DNA of 64,000 nt from Opisthocomus hoazin (GCF_030867145.1 NC_134454.1:72336308-72400307); one strand, 5' to 3'. Shown: positions 1 to 14,213, numbered from the stretch's first letter. The notes: generated from the letters alone by a model not told the origin. Numbers and translations are program-made.

Positions 1-2775
1 AATAAGTAAAACTTCTATGGTATTCTGTAACAGTGAGTTTTTCCAGGTGGAACTGCATCTTCTTTATTTCTGAGCAAGCCAGAAAATCATAAATCCAACC
101 ACAAACAAAATTCAAGTTTCTCCTGTTGTCATATCAGTATCTTCAAAAATAAAAACATATTTAAGGCAAAAAATGATATTTTTCTGAGGTTTGCACATTT
201 AGGCTATCTGAACAAAGCTGTAACTTTGGGATGAAGGGGAAACCAGGTGAGATAAATCTAATGCTTGTATGCTTTCAGCTTCAGCATCATTACTAACTTT
301 CTCAGAGCTCTAATAAATTTCCTTGATCCCTTTCACCAGCTACAACTCTCTTAAAAACAGCTAAGTTAGGACCTTGAAAGTGCAAGGAGCACTTGTGATT
401 TCAAATATAACTGTACTCTATAAATACACACATGATAAACTGACACATCTCATTCTTCAAGTTTATTTTAATTAATATCTACATTCAGGATTTTTCCCCC
501 CACATTTATGACTGGTGACTTCAGTGATCGTTACAAGATGCTCTCTGCACTCTTGGTACCATGACGCTGAACACAGTCTTCAACTACGAGGCAGGTATCA
601 TATCCATGTTTATGGAAGTTTTGTGATTTTACCCACTGTCCTGGACATTTCTAGATGGATCTTGCCTTTCACCGATAATAACCAAAACTTCAGCCGCCAG
701 TGCTGTGCTGCCTTGCCGCACACACAGCAGTGGCTGCGGATCAAATCAGCACTCTGAAAATCAGCACTCCTTCCTCAAGTGCTAAGCAGAGCCTTTATGC
801 AAACTGAATAACCCTAATGGTGAGGATATCCTCAATGACCTAACTCCTACTTGTGGATTGAAAATTAGGCCTAAGAAGGCCAATTGCCAGATAATGCCGT
901 TACAGGGAGGCTTGTGTACAAACTGAAAGGTTGAAGTGCACCCTTTCAGCACCAGGACTCATTCCCAGCAGGGCCGCCCTCCTCTCCCCGGCTGACACCC
1001 ACGGCGGCACCGGCGCTGGGGTCTCTCAGCGTTCGCCTTCACACCCGGGCAGCCGACAGGCCTGGCGGCTGCTGCAGCGTCCCCTTCACCGACACGTCCC
1101 AGGCAACTGCACTGGGCAGAGCCGGGCTCCCTGCTGATGACAGGTGACACGAATTGGTCCAGGGAGGCTTAAAGGGGGAAAATACAAAAAAAGGGGGGGG
1201 AGCGACATGTCACCTCACACTGTGCTGTGGTCACTTTAGCTGAGCTGTGAAGCACAGCTCTTTTGAATGCAGAAAGTTCCTCTGATAACCCTGGCGGAGA
1301 ATGATATGGGAGGACGACGAGGCATGTCTCAGAAATGCGCAACTTTTAAGCCACTGGCACTTTAAGTTTTGCTCCCTGTTTTAACTCGCGGTAACTGCTG
1401 CGGTCTAGATTGCCTGTGTGCAAAATATAGATTTATCAGAAAAAGAAGAGTTAGTGTATCTCCAGGGGAAAAAGGATCTGAGTTCATGCTTTCAGAGTGA
1501 CTCACGGTCTTAGGTGCCTTTGGGTTTTGTTACCACAAAAAGGCATGTGCTAACAGTCAGCACGTGCTGTGCACCCTGCCTCTGAAAACAGCTAGCTATT
1601 AAACATCGGGTGTTGGGCACCCAAAGCAATGATGAAAAATCTTCAGTTTTCCTCCTACTAATTCAGTTAAACCTGAGTAACAAAATTGATGTCACTGAGG
1701 TAAACATGCTACATCTGTGTTGTCAGTTTGGTAGTTCAGTCATTCAGTGTGTGCGGTCATTTTACCTGACAGGAGGCACTGACGGATCACCTGTGTTGTT
1801 TACAGGTGGTTTCTTGCTTTTCCTCAGGTCTCAAATGAAGTAGCTCATTCTGCAGTAGCTAGGTCTCTGTGATCGCAAGCGCAGCTACTGAAGGCAACCT
1901 AGCCATGGCCACAATGGCTCTGTCTTACTACACGAATTTCCCGCAGGCTTTATAGATGTGGGCAGTAGTTTTTTTGGAGACAAGAGTCTTTTCCACAGAC
2001 AGTCAATGACAAAAGGCAGATGCCACCAGAACGAACAATTCAGGGCACAGAGGGCAGAGTTGCCTCTGTCAGAAGCTTAAGAAAGGTAGAAAAGTCACTG
2101 AAATTCAAGTATTGAATATTTATGTATCTTAATTCCCCCTTGCATACTAGCAGCAAATTTTCCGGGCCAAGAAATATAAACCAATAAAACCAGATTTTCA
2201 TACTGCTTTCAGATTTTAGATTATGCTTTACGCATAAAAAACTTTTTCACGTTATTGGATGCTACAATGAAAAGCATTTCCTAGAAAGATTTTCTCTGTG
2301 TTTCAAATGTGGGAATTAGGAAACTTTTATGTCATTAACGCTGTATGAAAACTGTCTTGTCGTGGCCCAGCTGGAACTGATATGCTTTCTTAAAATGAAA
2401 AGGGAAAAGAGGAGTTCTGGGATATATTTCAGACCCATCAATGTGTTCCAGTCTTGTTAGCAGCTATTTCTCTAACCTCATTCGTGATGCTTAGTGTCTC
2501 TGTTGCTCATTTTCCTTTTTTTGTAGATAGCAAAAATATGGAGTTTTATAAAGTGCTTTGCAAACCATATTAATTCAATCTTGCTTAATAGTTTTTATAA
2601 TCTCTCTTCTAATGTATTTACTCTCCACTGTTCTAAACTGATGTGAATTTCTTAAGTTTCATAAAATGAAAAGCAACAAAATTAGTTACAACTGAAATGG
2701 AGTCATATTTGCCTTGAACACTTTTGAGACCTGCTCTCTGTGGAGGCACTTACATGGCCCTCATCACGATTATAT

Positions 2776-2975
2776 CTTAGCACTTAGCAATCACTAATGG
2801 TTTTTATCCTCCCACTACCTCTCTGAGATAGGGCAGGATTGGTGTTATCTCTGTCATTCAGGTGGAGAAGTGAGGTCCAGGTTAACCGAGAACAAACCAC
2901 ATCACACATTTGTGCTGGAGTCAAATGTGTTACAGATGTGTGCCAAGGCCTTCTATCTACTAAGGGCTCTTGTGC
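2776..2975 (-). repeat. Probable ancient MIR/L2-like SINE relic
   Basis: The stretch reads like a decayed reverse-complement MIR-family element. In order it shows a CTTAGCACTTAG-like block, TTTTTATCCTCCCACTACC, a GAGATAGG-like block, GTTATCTCTGTCATTCAG, GTGGAGAAGTGAGG and AGGTTAAC. This parallels the known MIR/L2 order (cell counts of A-T rich block, ATTATCCCCATTTTACAG, GATGAGGAAACTGAGG, AGGTTAAG). Divergence is high, as for repeats predating the bird-mammal split. It also contains an 8-bp inverted repeat (CACATTTG and CAAATGTG). The family assignment is by memory of the consensus and the boundaries are approximate. Confidence 0.45.
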
Positions 2976-3595
2976 TTCTCAGAACAGCACAGATCACAAA
3001 GTCTAGGACAAAGTATGTGACAGCCAAGGACAAAGGCTTCTTGGTCAAGGGTAACACACTTCCAGATAAACCTAAGGCCTGAAAATTGTTAGGAACTGCT
3101 GGAAAACTCTGCAATGAAAAAAACGCTGCTGTTATCACAATGATACAGCGTTCGTTGACTTTCAGTCAGTAAAACCGGTTGCTGTCTGCTATGGCCTTGG
3201 AGCACCCCTGCTCTCAGAAGGTGGAGGAGGACAGAGGCTGGTGCCTTCCACCACATGGGACCATCAGCTAACCAGCACTGAGGTAGTTAAGCACCATGCT
3301 AGTTCTCTTTCACTGTTTCACCATTTGCTTCCCTGGGAAGTGCTGCCCAGGCTGCTGAGAGTCGTTGTCCCAGGCTAGCTGCAGGGAACATTTCTTCATA
3401 TTCTCTAGCAAACAGGGGGAAAAAAAAGTTTTATTTCTTCTTTAACAGAAAGTTTAGAATCTGGAGCAAGATATTGGTGACACTTGGTATAACATCCTGT
3501 TCTGCTCTGCTTAGTCACCTTCGTCAGACACTGAGAAACACTGCCCAGGCCGTTTGAACTCCCTAATCTAGCTCTTGTTATCCTCCTCCTGGGTT

Positions 3596-3652
3596 GGATC
3601 CAAAGCCTATGGGTATTATTCCACTGGCTTCAATGGGCTCTTCATCAGGCTG
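3596..3652. repeat. Ancient sauropsid dispersed-repeat fragment
   Basis: GGATCCAAAGCC followed by CACTGGCTTCAATGGGCTC and CATCAGGC resembles an old, widely dispersed amniote motif. That motif has the form 'ATCCAAAGCCCATTGAAGTCAATGG' read in parts, with 'CTTCAATGGGCT...ATCAGGCC', and is common in reptile and bird genomes as degraded CR1/L3-type material. Only about 57 bases are recognisable. Confidence 0.35.
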
Positions 3653-6600
3653 CTGAATTGTCATCTAAACATACATTATTACCCTTAAGGTTACAGTTTG
3701 AATACATTTGACACATATAGAAAACAGTATGTTTAAATGGGCAAAAGCAAAAACAAAAAAAGGAGTAAAGAATTTATGTTCAAAAGCAAATCGTGTTAGA
3801 ATCTCACTATGTATGGATTTCCACAGTGCTTATCTCAGGACTGTAAATAAAGATATAAGTAGATATTAGGTTGGAGGTTTCTGTTGATTGTTAAAGACAG
3901 AATTAATCAAATATATTACTTCAAAGAACAAACAGGAAGTCAGCCAGGGAATCTGTGTTACACATAGTCCTGCACCCATTTCATTGTTGCAGACTCAGTT
4001 GTCAGCTTTGTTGGCATAATTTGTGAGTGAAAGATAGGTGATTAGCCTGGGACTGGAGAGAGACATTTCTTTTTAAAGTTAAAACAATTTGCTCATATGC
4101 AATGACATTGCAGAACCTGTGTTTATTTTGAAACAATCAATCACAAGTAGTTGGTTCACAGAAGTTTTTTCAGTGTGTGTCTATAAGGATGTTTCAAATT
4201 TAAGGTCTTCCTGTACAGTAAAACCAGGAATGTATAAGGTTTATGCGTGCCTGGTTTAAAAGATTGGGGCTTTTTTCATTTTTGAAGGAAGCACAAAATG
4301 TCTGCCAAGCTTAAAAATGATGTGGATCATGTTTCTGTCTGTTAGGTGGTGCTTACCAGGCAGTCTGGCTCTTGTCAGTAATTCTTCAACCACTTCGCTG
4401 CAGTGGAATTACTGTAGAGAGTTTGGACTTGGGGCTGGTGGGAGGGATTCTTTGTCCCAGTTGCATTTAAAATTACATCTAATCTTATCAAAGAGCTCGT
4501 CATTGTTTCTGGCTGCCCATAGCAGGTACAGTACTGCTTTTGTTCAAGTCTGTTTCTTTACCAAATAAAGGCAAGAACTGCTTGCTTTTCTCATACAACT
4601 AGTCAAACTGATTTCTGCAGGAATACTTGCATGAGTAAAGCAAACAGGATTTGGCAATAAAATTGATTAAAAAAGAATCTGAATACAATATTCTTTCAGA
4701 GGAAGTATATGTTGATTGAAAATTGTTTAAAGACACAGGTAAAATGAATAGACATAATTAAAATTTAGTTGCCAAGTATGTCTAAAGCAAGTGGAAGCCT
4801 GAAAGAGTAGGAAACAAAGAATAAAATCAAACAACAAGCAGACACTAGAAGTTTTTATCATTCATCAAAAGTGAAAAACTTTTTAATCAGATGGCAAGGT
4901 TTGAATTTAAAATTGTCTTTGAAACCTTTGAGGAAGCAGCAGAATATCTGGAGAGGTGCATAAATGCATAATGAGTACTTTCCCCAAACTCTTAAGAGCT
5001 CCATGTGGTTTCACTAAAAATTGTGAGTGCTACTAAAGTGAAAAATATTTCTTCAAGTGCTTGTATGTGGTTTTTAATATTTAAATTTTTGTATTCAGCT
5101 TGAAAATTCTGCCCTCCCTAAAACTGAAAAAAAATATTTTCTTGTCTCCCAAGGGAGAGATACAAACAGACCAAAAAGAACATGCAGATGTAATGCCCGA
5201 TTCTTGCACTGCTTTTCCAGTAAACGGTCCTGGATCTTCCTTTGTATTCATCAGATATTTAATCTTTAAGGGCTAGTTCCTCAGCTGGCATCATTTATTT
5301 TCCCTAGCTGGAATTGCTGCAGGCTTAATAAAAAGTAGGTGTCGTAAGTAGTATTTATGCTTTCATTTTAAAAACTTGCCCTGACCAGTACTGAGCAAAT
5401 TATTGACATGGTAATACTAACATCGAAAGAAATAATACCAAGATCAGACCACCAGTGTCAATAAAGATTCCAAGTTAAATCAGACAGAAATAATTGGTAT
5501 TAAGTTTTAATGGAAACTCTATTCATGTCTTTTTATAATTCAGATGCAAAACGTAACTTGTTCAAGCAGGCTCCATTTAACATCATGAAAGAGATGCTGA
5601 ATTAGCCAGAGCTGTTTACAGATGTTTAACTCATCCCAACAAAAGTTACAGAGCATTTTAGAGGAGCTCAGCTCAGCCAGTATCTAAATAAGTTAAAAGA
5701 ATTTAAGGGTCCAGTATGTTGAGCAGTTTTTCCCTAAATTTTAACATATGTATAGTTCATCAAAATTTGGTGATATGTATCCCTAGAGATCAAAGTAAGC
5801 ACTAGAGTTCCAGATCAGTGCAGTTAGGCGTCTCTGCCAACAGCTCCACAACAGCTTTGCTCAGAGTGCAGCACTGGTTATTAGCACACCACCACTTACA
5901 TTAGAGCAACAGGTTATCAAACACTGCTGATAATTGATCAGTTATGAAAAAAGGGGGTTTTCTCACCCTTCAATACCATATCCATAACTTTTGATGTTTA
6001 TTTGAGACACTCAGCTTAGGAGCCTTGTCACCCCGTGTTCTCTTTCTAGTCAGTGTATACAAAACTGTACTCCAAAGATCCTCCTTTGACATTACAGAAG
6101 TTTACAGTTAGGTGGGTCCTAAATCTAGATCTTCAGTTAGGAGACTAAAATTCAGTGGAACGATTCCAAGTTTTATTGACAAAAAAAATAAAATTAAGAA
6201 ATGTTCACATGTTAGGACCATTGAATTTGGAGAGGTAATAGATAATTTGTGCATGACAACACAGACAATAGGATAGGGATAAATGACAATGTATTTTTTC
6301 TCACAAATAAATCAACAGTGAATGATCTAGACAATGACAAATAAGCTTATGGGGGTGTTAAGTAAATTAGAATTAATTCAAAGAAACTATGTCTGCAAAA
6401 CATTACAAAAAGAAGTATCTAACTAGAAGCCATAGAGAATTAGACATATACATGGATAATTAGAATTTCTGTAGCTATACCAAACAGGAAAAAAAAATGG
6501 TAATACACATAAATACTTTGATTTCATGGTATAAGCCAACAACTACTTGACAACGATGTGTCAATGAGACCCTATCTCCAGTTGTTCACAGATGTGATTT

Positions 6601-9600
6601 TTTCATATTCCCATGAAATAAAACTAGTTAATATTTTGGGGATCATATACAAGACCTACGGGTTCGTGCAATAAAAGGTACAGTAAATGTACCTATGTCC
6701 GTGCTGTTATGTTTCGTCTTTGCCTCTGCAGAATGTCCCTGGCATTGCTACGAAGACAGGCATAGGAAGACTTTTTCTCTTTGTAGGTGTTTCGAAGAGA
6801 GAACACACAACAAAACACTATGTCTGTGAAAACTTTTCAGGCTGATTTGAATCAGTCACAAAAATCTTATCATAGAAAAACTGATTTTCTGGAAGCACGA
6901 GTGGACTAGAATTGTCTTAAAATAGAACTATTAACACAATTGCATCAGTTTCCTGAATAAGGTCTCTAGCATATTAGGAGCAAAATATTTTTTAAGTATC
7001 ACAGTATATATGTTGCCCATAAATAGAACTCTGCAGCTAAATATGAATTGCATTTCACTTAGTTATGACATTCCTATGGTAAATAATAGTTAGGATATAT
7101 ACTACTAAAAGACTTATTAGTTATATGCTCTTCCCTTTTCTTCAGTTGTTTCTCCCAAATAAATCTATAATACCTTGTAAGAACCCATCTGTGTCCCATA
7201 AAATTCATTTTAATATTCTATAATATTTTACAGGTGGAAACACTAAAATTAACCAAGCTTGAAGTGTTCAGCTATAGCTATCTGGGAAAACTTGCCTTCA
7301 ACTTCCTTTCAAAAGATGCTGGAACCTATAAATTGACCTCACTAAGCATTTTTTCTGAATACCTGAAATCAGACCATATTTATTTAGGTAGCTAAATGAA
7401 GATTTAAGCATCTCACTTGTGGCTTCTGGTTTTAAATGCTGACACAATTTTCTTTATTTGTCTGAGACTTCACGCTACCAGCTGATCCTAACTAAAACTG
7501 AGGAATTGTGAGTTTAATCTATTAACTGTTCTGCTTTGTGACTCGTAACACCTGGCATGTACAAAAGTACACATCTGAAAAATGGTGACTGGTTTGTTTT
7601 GTTTCTGTTACTTCCAGCTTGCAATTTTTTTACAATAAGGACAGAGAAACAGTGTTTCTTGCAGCCAATCTGATGCACAAGACATCATCACATCAAGTCC
7701 GGTTTGATAACCATGTGTTTAATTTGCCTGCACAAAACAATGACAACGGGATAATTTTTACATGTCATGTTAATTTGTCATGTTGTCTGTTCAATCTTGG
7801 TGCTAATTGTTAATTTTCAGTAACCTCAAGCCTCATCTGACACAGCATGGAGTAATATTTGAGGCTGAAACTGTATTTAGGACAGAAGCTAGAATCTCAG
7901 TACCCTGTGTACCAACAGTGTTCAGATAACCGTAAACTCAAAAACAGGTGCCATTTACAGAGATGCTTAGCAGGTATCTCCAGAAATCTGGGCTCATCTA
8001 AGTTGTGGCCCCTGCATTGTTTTGGACCTTCTCTACAACATCTCAGTTCTGCATATTATCTGCATACTGGCTGTAACCAATATGCACTACCAGACTCACT
8101 GCCAACTGCCAGTTTGTTATTTATATCCCCTCATTTAAAATTCACCTGTGTCTTTGGCCCACTGGGCTTAGAAAAGTCAAGGAAAGTCTGAGTAAACTCA
8201 AGCGAACTTAACTTACATGGACTTACACATCACCTGCACATTTGGCACCATCGCCTAGCATGATGCCAGAAAATGAGCTGACAAGAATTCATGTCACTCT
8301 TTTGATGTCACAGGACATTTACCGGGTGTTACTTTTAATACTGTGTCCAAAACAACCAGAGGGTATAGAGGATCCAGCATGTTCTCCTATTAATGGGTCT
8401 TTAAATATTCCTAAAGTGTTGTTCAATTCTGAAAGGGGGTGATTTAAAAATGGCACCGTCTTATTCTGCACATCTGTTCTTTGTGCACATTCAGACTTGG
8501 AGTCATATCTGCTGCCTGCAGAAACAAAATTTAAGCCTTACTGTATTTTTCTTCTTTTCGTCTTGCAGAGCGTGCACAGCAGAGAAGAAGCTGGATCACC
8601 ATTCCTTTCCACCTTTCTTGCTACGGGCAAGTTTTGTATGAGTCTGCATACATGTCTCTAAGTACACAGTCTGAGAATTAGGTAAAGTGTTGATGTGACT
8701 GAGACCATAATTTTACCACCATAACTGGAAATATTTCTGACAAAGGCAAAAAGTAAAATCTAGCTTGAGAACTACAAACCAGTGGAAAACAGTGTACAGA
8801 AAATATAATTTTGGGGGGATAATTCATAATCACCCATTCAGAAAAGAGTTTGTCTGAATCCTGACTGATATGAGAGGTACAGTCTTACATTCCAGGACAA
8901 TTGCGTGCTTCTGAAAGTGATCTGCCCATAAAACAAATGTATTCTAGGTATAGATTCCAAAAAGTAAATAACTAATTGGTCTTGTTCACTTTTTGGTTTT
9001 CTCTTTCTTTCTCTGTTCCATTAAGGAGCTTATTAACAGAAACAAGCAGCTTTCCTTCATGCCAGGCAAGTCACTGAAAAGTGTTTTCATCAATTATACA
9101 AACATACACACAAAATATGCAGTTAAGACTAATTAGTTCATGTTCTGCTACAGGGTTAGTAATTATTACCTCCTTTTCTGATTGATATTTTCAAGATCAT
9201 TGCAATAATCATCATACAGAGCTTTTAAGGTAGTATTTAAGAATACAAATCCAACACAGACAATCTATTCCCACTGGTATTTAGGCTTGTTGCCAATATG
9301 CATCCCTTCTACAATGCTGGCTTTGCACCAACAGAAAAGAAAAAAAAATGTTGGTATTTCAAAAGAAGAACTATAAGTAATATACAACATTTTATGAAAA
9401 AGTCATTGAAAGAAAATTTGTAGCAACTTGTAAATTTTGAAATATCAGAATTTCAAGTACCTGCATGTGATTTTTGACATTAAATATCTTTCATCTTAAT
9501 AAGAATACAGTTTAAATATACAGTGCACAGTCAGATAAAAATTCTCTTAATGGAGTATTTAAACTGTGATTAACATGAGAAAAATCCTGAACAAAGACTT

Positions 9601-11507
9601 ACGGCGAAAACGACATAGGAATCAATTTCAATAATGTCAACACTATCTCGGCTTTGGAAAGTCTATTGGCCTACTGTCCTTGCTTTCTTACCAGTAACCC
9701 ACCATTATCACAAGGAGATTCATACAAAGTAAGCTTTTATTTAACCTCAAGCATTTTAGGCAGAATTAAAGCAACCTGGACTAAAAACTGCAGGCATGAA
9801 CTTGAGCTCCACCCTTGTCTCCCGTGTTGACCACCAGCCAGGAGGAGCCTGCGCTGCCCAGCGCAACACGGAGACATCTGGTGGCTGGTGGACACACTGC
9901 AGCGGGGCCTTCCAGCCGGGAGAGCCGGGGGAAGCCCAGCACCCACGCCCCTGGAGACACACCTTCCAGATTCACCTGTAGACTTCGCTGCTACGTGAAG
10001 TTTAGCTGCCTGTGCATGGCGTCTACCAGCTTTGTATCGCTGTCCCAGAGTCAGTGGTTTTCCTCAAGTTCCCTCGGTCTAACAACCATGAGCAAAAATG
10101 GCTGTGGTCTCTCCCAGTTTCCTGTAAAGCTCAGTAACTAGAAAGTGAGCCAAACTTCTCTCTAAACCAGCACAAAGTAGGATCAATTTGAAGGCATCAC
10201 AGTTTACTCCACAACCACACGTCTTCTACTGGCAACAGTCCTTCTCTTAAAACATGTTGGGATAGCAGGTCCTTCATGACCGACTCCACAGGCTCCTTCA
10301 TCTCTGAAGTGGGTGGCTATGAATTAAGCCAAAGGCATCAAGGATCAAATGTTCACAGGAGCAGGAAAGAAGCAGTCAGACTTCAACAAAAAATATGCGG
10401 CTGCTCTCTCTTTCTGAATACACCCCTAGACCAACCCTGGTCCACCATACTTTAAAGCCTTGGTTCAGTCACTAAATCATACTTGCCAGAAATGCAAACA
10501 TGTTAAATGAGGGTAACACCAGAATCTTTGGGGAGGCAAAACAGCATTTTTTAACTTACAGAATGTTAAATTTATTTTGTTCCAAAGTAAAACATTTTGA
10601 AAGTATGTTTATTCCAGAAATAAATTCCACCCCCCCCAAAAAAAAAATCTCATTTTCACTGTATACATGAGGTAGAGACTCTTAATGCAACCCTTTACTC
10701 CACCGAATGCAGAGCTTTCTTTTGGATAACCTGTATAAATGAATCATCTGTGCTAGCAGCCATGGCAGTGCAGCACAAGTAGCTACAACAAACCCAACAG
10801 TTTTGAAAACTCAAGTGCTCTGGCCACATTCTAAAATGTCTTTAGCAAAGTGTAGGGTCATCTTTCTTTGAAACTTAAGCAGACAAGACAAAATGCAAAT
10901 GACCAGACTCCCCCGTGAAACTAATTGCTGCCTCTTGGGTGTTCTAAAGCTCTTTGTTTTTTTTCTAGTTCTCTGTGTACGGTAAACGGGTTGTAAAAAC
11001 GTAATTATCTTCTGCAAAACTAAGAGACCTTTAGTATGAGGACTGCATATTTTCATCCATTTTCTTAACAGCCAGAATATTAGTTGTCCTTCTTCTTGTG
11101 AATTCAGACTTGTAATGACTCAGCGTTACAGAGCATCAGGGTGAGGATGCTGAGACCCACTTAGGGAGAGGGCACTGAAACATGACTGAGCCACCCTTCC
11201 CAGGATCACCCTGGGAATGTCAGTAATGGCTTCCCCATCACCTTCCCACAGTGCCCAGGGTAGGCTTGACCCAGAACTGTGGGAAACATTGTATTTCACT
11301 ATATGGTCCTGCAGAAGACAGTGACACTCCAGCGCTTTCAGGCAGTGATGCCTGGATCCTAAGCCTTCCTTGGGAAAGGCAGAGGCAATTTGTGCAGAGC
11401 TGCCAGACCGCAGGGCTCACCTCATCTCTAAACACAGAGAGAGATATTCACGTACTGTATTGAACAGAAATGAACCACTCAAGCTCTTCATTATTATTTT
11501 TCAAGTT

Positions 11508-11538
11508 TGAAACCTTGATTTGATGAACCAAGGTTTCA
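11508..11538. repeat. Perfect 10-bp inverted repeat with 11-nt loop
   Basis: TGAAACCTTG at 11508-11517 is followed by an 11-base spacer and its exact reverse complement CAAGGTTTCA at 11529-11538. It could form a short hairpin or be a two-fold protein-binding site. Arms of this length arise by chance in tens of kilobases, so no function is claimed. Confidence 0.5.
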
Positions 11539-12344
11539 TCAGAAGGTGTTCATCAATTTGATGAGTGCTGAATGTGGAACCCTCCAGGCTCCAGGAAGGA
11601 AACATGCCTGACAAAACCCTCACCTCATTCAGCCTTGCCCTGGAATAATCTTAGTAAAAGCATAAAAATACAATAACAATGCTCAGAACCTTGGTTTTCA
11701 TACAAAATGTACTACTTCTTCCATTTTTGTTAAGTCTTGATTTTAAGCCTTTAAGCTGTCTCCTGTGCGCTAGCCAGTTCTTGTTACTCATATTTTTTGC
11801 ATGGCCTCTGTGGGCTATTCAAAGTGGTGAAACAAGGTCTGCCTCTTCCTCTTCATCACTCTGTTCCCAGCTACCTCTGACCAGTGCAGGCAGATGTCAG
11901 CACAAGGTAATGGGTGCAGCAAGCACACAGCCTTTCACAATGTCCTATCAGCTGCATATCCTGACTCTGTAAAGACAAAAGGCTGCAAAGACAGAAACTC
12001 CATGGGAGAGAGGAATTTTTTTTTAAGAAATATAGTCTACAGGTAGGAAATTTTACATTATATAGGCTCAGGACAGGCTGTTCATTTGCAATTTATATAT
12101 TCATATTTTAGCATTACTTTCTTCTATTTCCTGGGTGTTTCTTAATTTACCAGTGAATCACCACCAGTGATTCCCTTGTGCTGGGTACCTGGTAAGCCTC
12201 TTCATTTCTGTATTGATCTCAAGCATTTGGGGCTCACTAGAAGAAAACTTAACAGACAACATAGAGACTTTGTGCCTGCATTTACACTTCATTTGGGAGC
12301 TAGTTTTTGCTTGTATGTATGTATGTACTCTTCCCAAGGCTCAC

Positions 12345-14213
12345 CTGGAATAGGCCAAGGCCCACCTGGAATTGAAGCTGGCAAGGGATGTCAAAAACAA
12401 CAAGAAGGGCTTCTTCAACTACATCAGCAGCAAAAGGAAGGCTAGGGACAATGTGGGGCCGCTGCTGAATGAGGCGGGTGTCCTGGTGATGGAGGATGCG
12501 GTGAAGGCAGAGCTACTGAATGCCTTCTTTGCTTCAGTCTTCAGTGCTAAGACTGGCCCTCAGGAATCCCAGGCCCCGGAGGTAAGAGAAGAAGCCTACA
12601 AAGAGGACGACTTTCCCTTGGTCAAGGAGGACTGTGTGAGGGATCGCTTAAGTGATCTGGATGTCCACAAATCCATGGGCCCCGATGGAATGCACCCAGA
12701 TGGAGTGCTGAGGGAGCTGGCGGATGTCATTGCTGAGCCACTCTCCACCATCTTTGAGAGGTCCTGGAGGACAGGAGAGGTGCCCGAGGACTGGAGAAAG
12801 GCCAATGTCACTCCAATCTTCAAAAAGGGCAAGAAGGAGGACCCAGGGAACTACAGGCCGGTCAGCCTCACCTCCATCCCGGGAAAGGTGATGGAGCAGC
12901 TTATCCTGGAGGCCATCATCAAACAAGTGGAAGAAAAGAAGGTTATCAGGAGTAGTCAGCATGGATTCACCAAGGGGAAATCATGCCTGACCAATCTGAT
13001 GGCTTTCTACGATGACATGACTGGCTGGGTAGACGAAGGGAGAGCCGTGGATGTTGTCTACCTTGACTTCAGCAAGGCTTTCGACACAGTCTCCCATGAT
13101 GTCCTCCTAGGGAAGCTGAGGAAGTGTGGGCTGGATGAGTGGTCGGTGAAGTGGATAGAGAATTGGCTGAATGGCAGAACTCAGAGGGTCGTCATCAGCA
13201 GCGCTGAGTCTAGTTGGAGGCTGGTGACAAGTGGTGTCCCTCAGGGGTCAGTACTGGGCCCAGCCTTGTTTAACTTCTTCATCAACGACCTGGATGAAGA
13301 GTTAGAATGTACCCTCAGGAAGTTTGCTGACGACACCAAACTGGGAGGTGTGGTAGACACACCAGGAGGCTGTGCTGCCATTCAGCGTGACCTGGACAGG
13401 CTGGAAAGTTGGGCAGAGAGGAACCTGATGAGGTTCAACAAGGGCAAATGCAGGGTCCTGCACCTGGGGAGGAACAACCCCATGCACCAGTACAGGCTTG
13501 GGGTGGACCTGCTGGAGAGCAGCTCTGCGGAGAGGGACCTGGGTGTCCTGGTGGACGACAGATTAACCATGAGCTAGCAGTGTGCCCTGGCTGCCAAGAA
13601 AGCCAATGGGATCCTGGGGTGCATCAAGAAGAGTGTGGCCAGCAGGTCGAGGGAGGTTCTCCTTCCCCTCTACACTGCCCTGGTGAGGCCTCATCTGGAG
13701 TACTGCGTCCAGTTCTGGGCTCCCCAGTTCAAGAAAGATGAAGAGCTACTGGAGAGAGTCCAGCGGAGGGCTACAAGGATGATGAGGGGACTGGAGCATC
13801 TCCCCTACGAGGAAAGGCTGAGGGAACTGGGCTTGTTCAGCCTGAAGAAGAGAAGGCTGCGAGGGGACCTTATAAATGCCTACAAATATCTGAAGGGTGG
13901 ATGTCAGGAGGATGGGGCCAAGCTCTTTTCAGTGGTGCCCAGTGACAGGACAAGGGGCAATGGGCACAAACTGAGGCACAGGAAGTTCCGTCTGAAGATG
14001 AAGAAGAACTTCTTCCCTCTGAGGGTGACGGAGCACTGGAACAGGCTGCCCAGGGAGGTTGTGGAGTCTCCCTCTCTGGAGATATTCCAGACCCTCCTGG
14101 ACAAGGTCCTGTGCAGCCTGGTGTAGGTGACCCTGCTTCAGCAGAAGGGTTGGACTAGATGACCCACAGAGGTCCCTTCCAACCCCTGCTATTCTGTGAT
14201 TCTGTGATTCTGT
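12345..14213 (+). mobile_element. CR1 non-LTR retrotransposon, 5'-truncated, 3' end complete
   Basis: This is a chicken-repeat-1 type LINE, about 1.87 kb. It begins inside the ORF2 (pol) coding region, in the region between endonuclease and reverse transcriptase, and ends with the CR1 3' tail: CCCTTCCAACCCCTGC followed by short ATTCTGTG repeats at 14191-14213. 5' truncation with a preserved 3' end is the normal outcome of target-primed reverse transcription in this family. It is by far the least decayed repeat in the window: the reading frame is open across almost the whole copy apart from one internal stop. The 5' boundary is approximate (between about 12330 and 12350). Confidence 0.93.
12372..14126 (+). 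pseudogene. CR1 reverse transcriptase (ORF2 C-terminal part) with one in-frame stop
   Basis: A single frame runs for 585 codons, broken only by TAG at 13575-13577, then ends at TAG 14124-14126. The product is the reverse transcriptase and C-terminal domain of CR1 pol, which copies its own RNA at nicked chromosomal DNA. Visible RT landmarks in order are an [13 protein letters not shown] motif, the palm block [16 protein letters not shown], the PQGSVLGP block and the catalytic FADD box (13323-13334, the YxDD equivalent). The downstream part contains [17 protein letters not shown] and a C-terminal EHWNRLP block, both typical of CR1. The endonuclease domain is missing through 5' truncation, and the codon at 12372 is TTG, an internal leucine rather than a start. 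The internal stop looks like one CAG-to-TAG change. No functional protein is expected. Confidence 0.9.

Larger units (their letters stand above)
1..12344. other. Gene-free AT-rich distal region 3' of ISL1
   Basis: No exon chain, conserved protein or RNA gene is recognisable here. Open frames are short (110 codons or fewer), unrelated to families I know, and interrupted in every frame, as expected by chance. Faint relics of ancient dispersed repeats occur near 2776-2975 and 3596-3652, and an inverted repeat lies at 11508-11538. A slightly GC-richer patch is present near 940-1140 and another near 9800-9960, neither with a convincing gene. In mammals and birds ISL1 is flanked by long gene-poor stretches, so lack of genes is expected. 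Distal enhancers could be present but cannot be identified from one sequence. Confidence 0.7.

Noticed and set aside
7859..8191. 110-codon plus-strand frame
   Set aside because: No ATG-context, domain or repeat support; chance frame.
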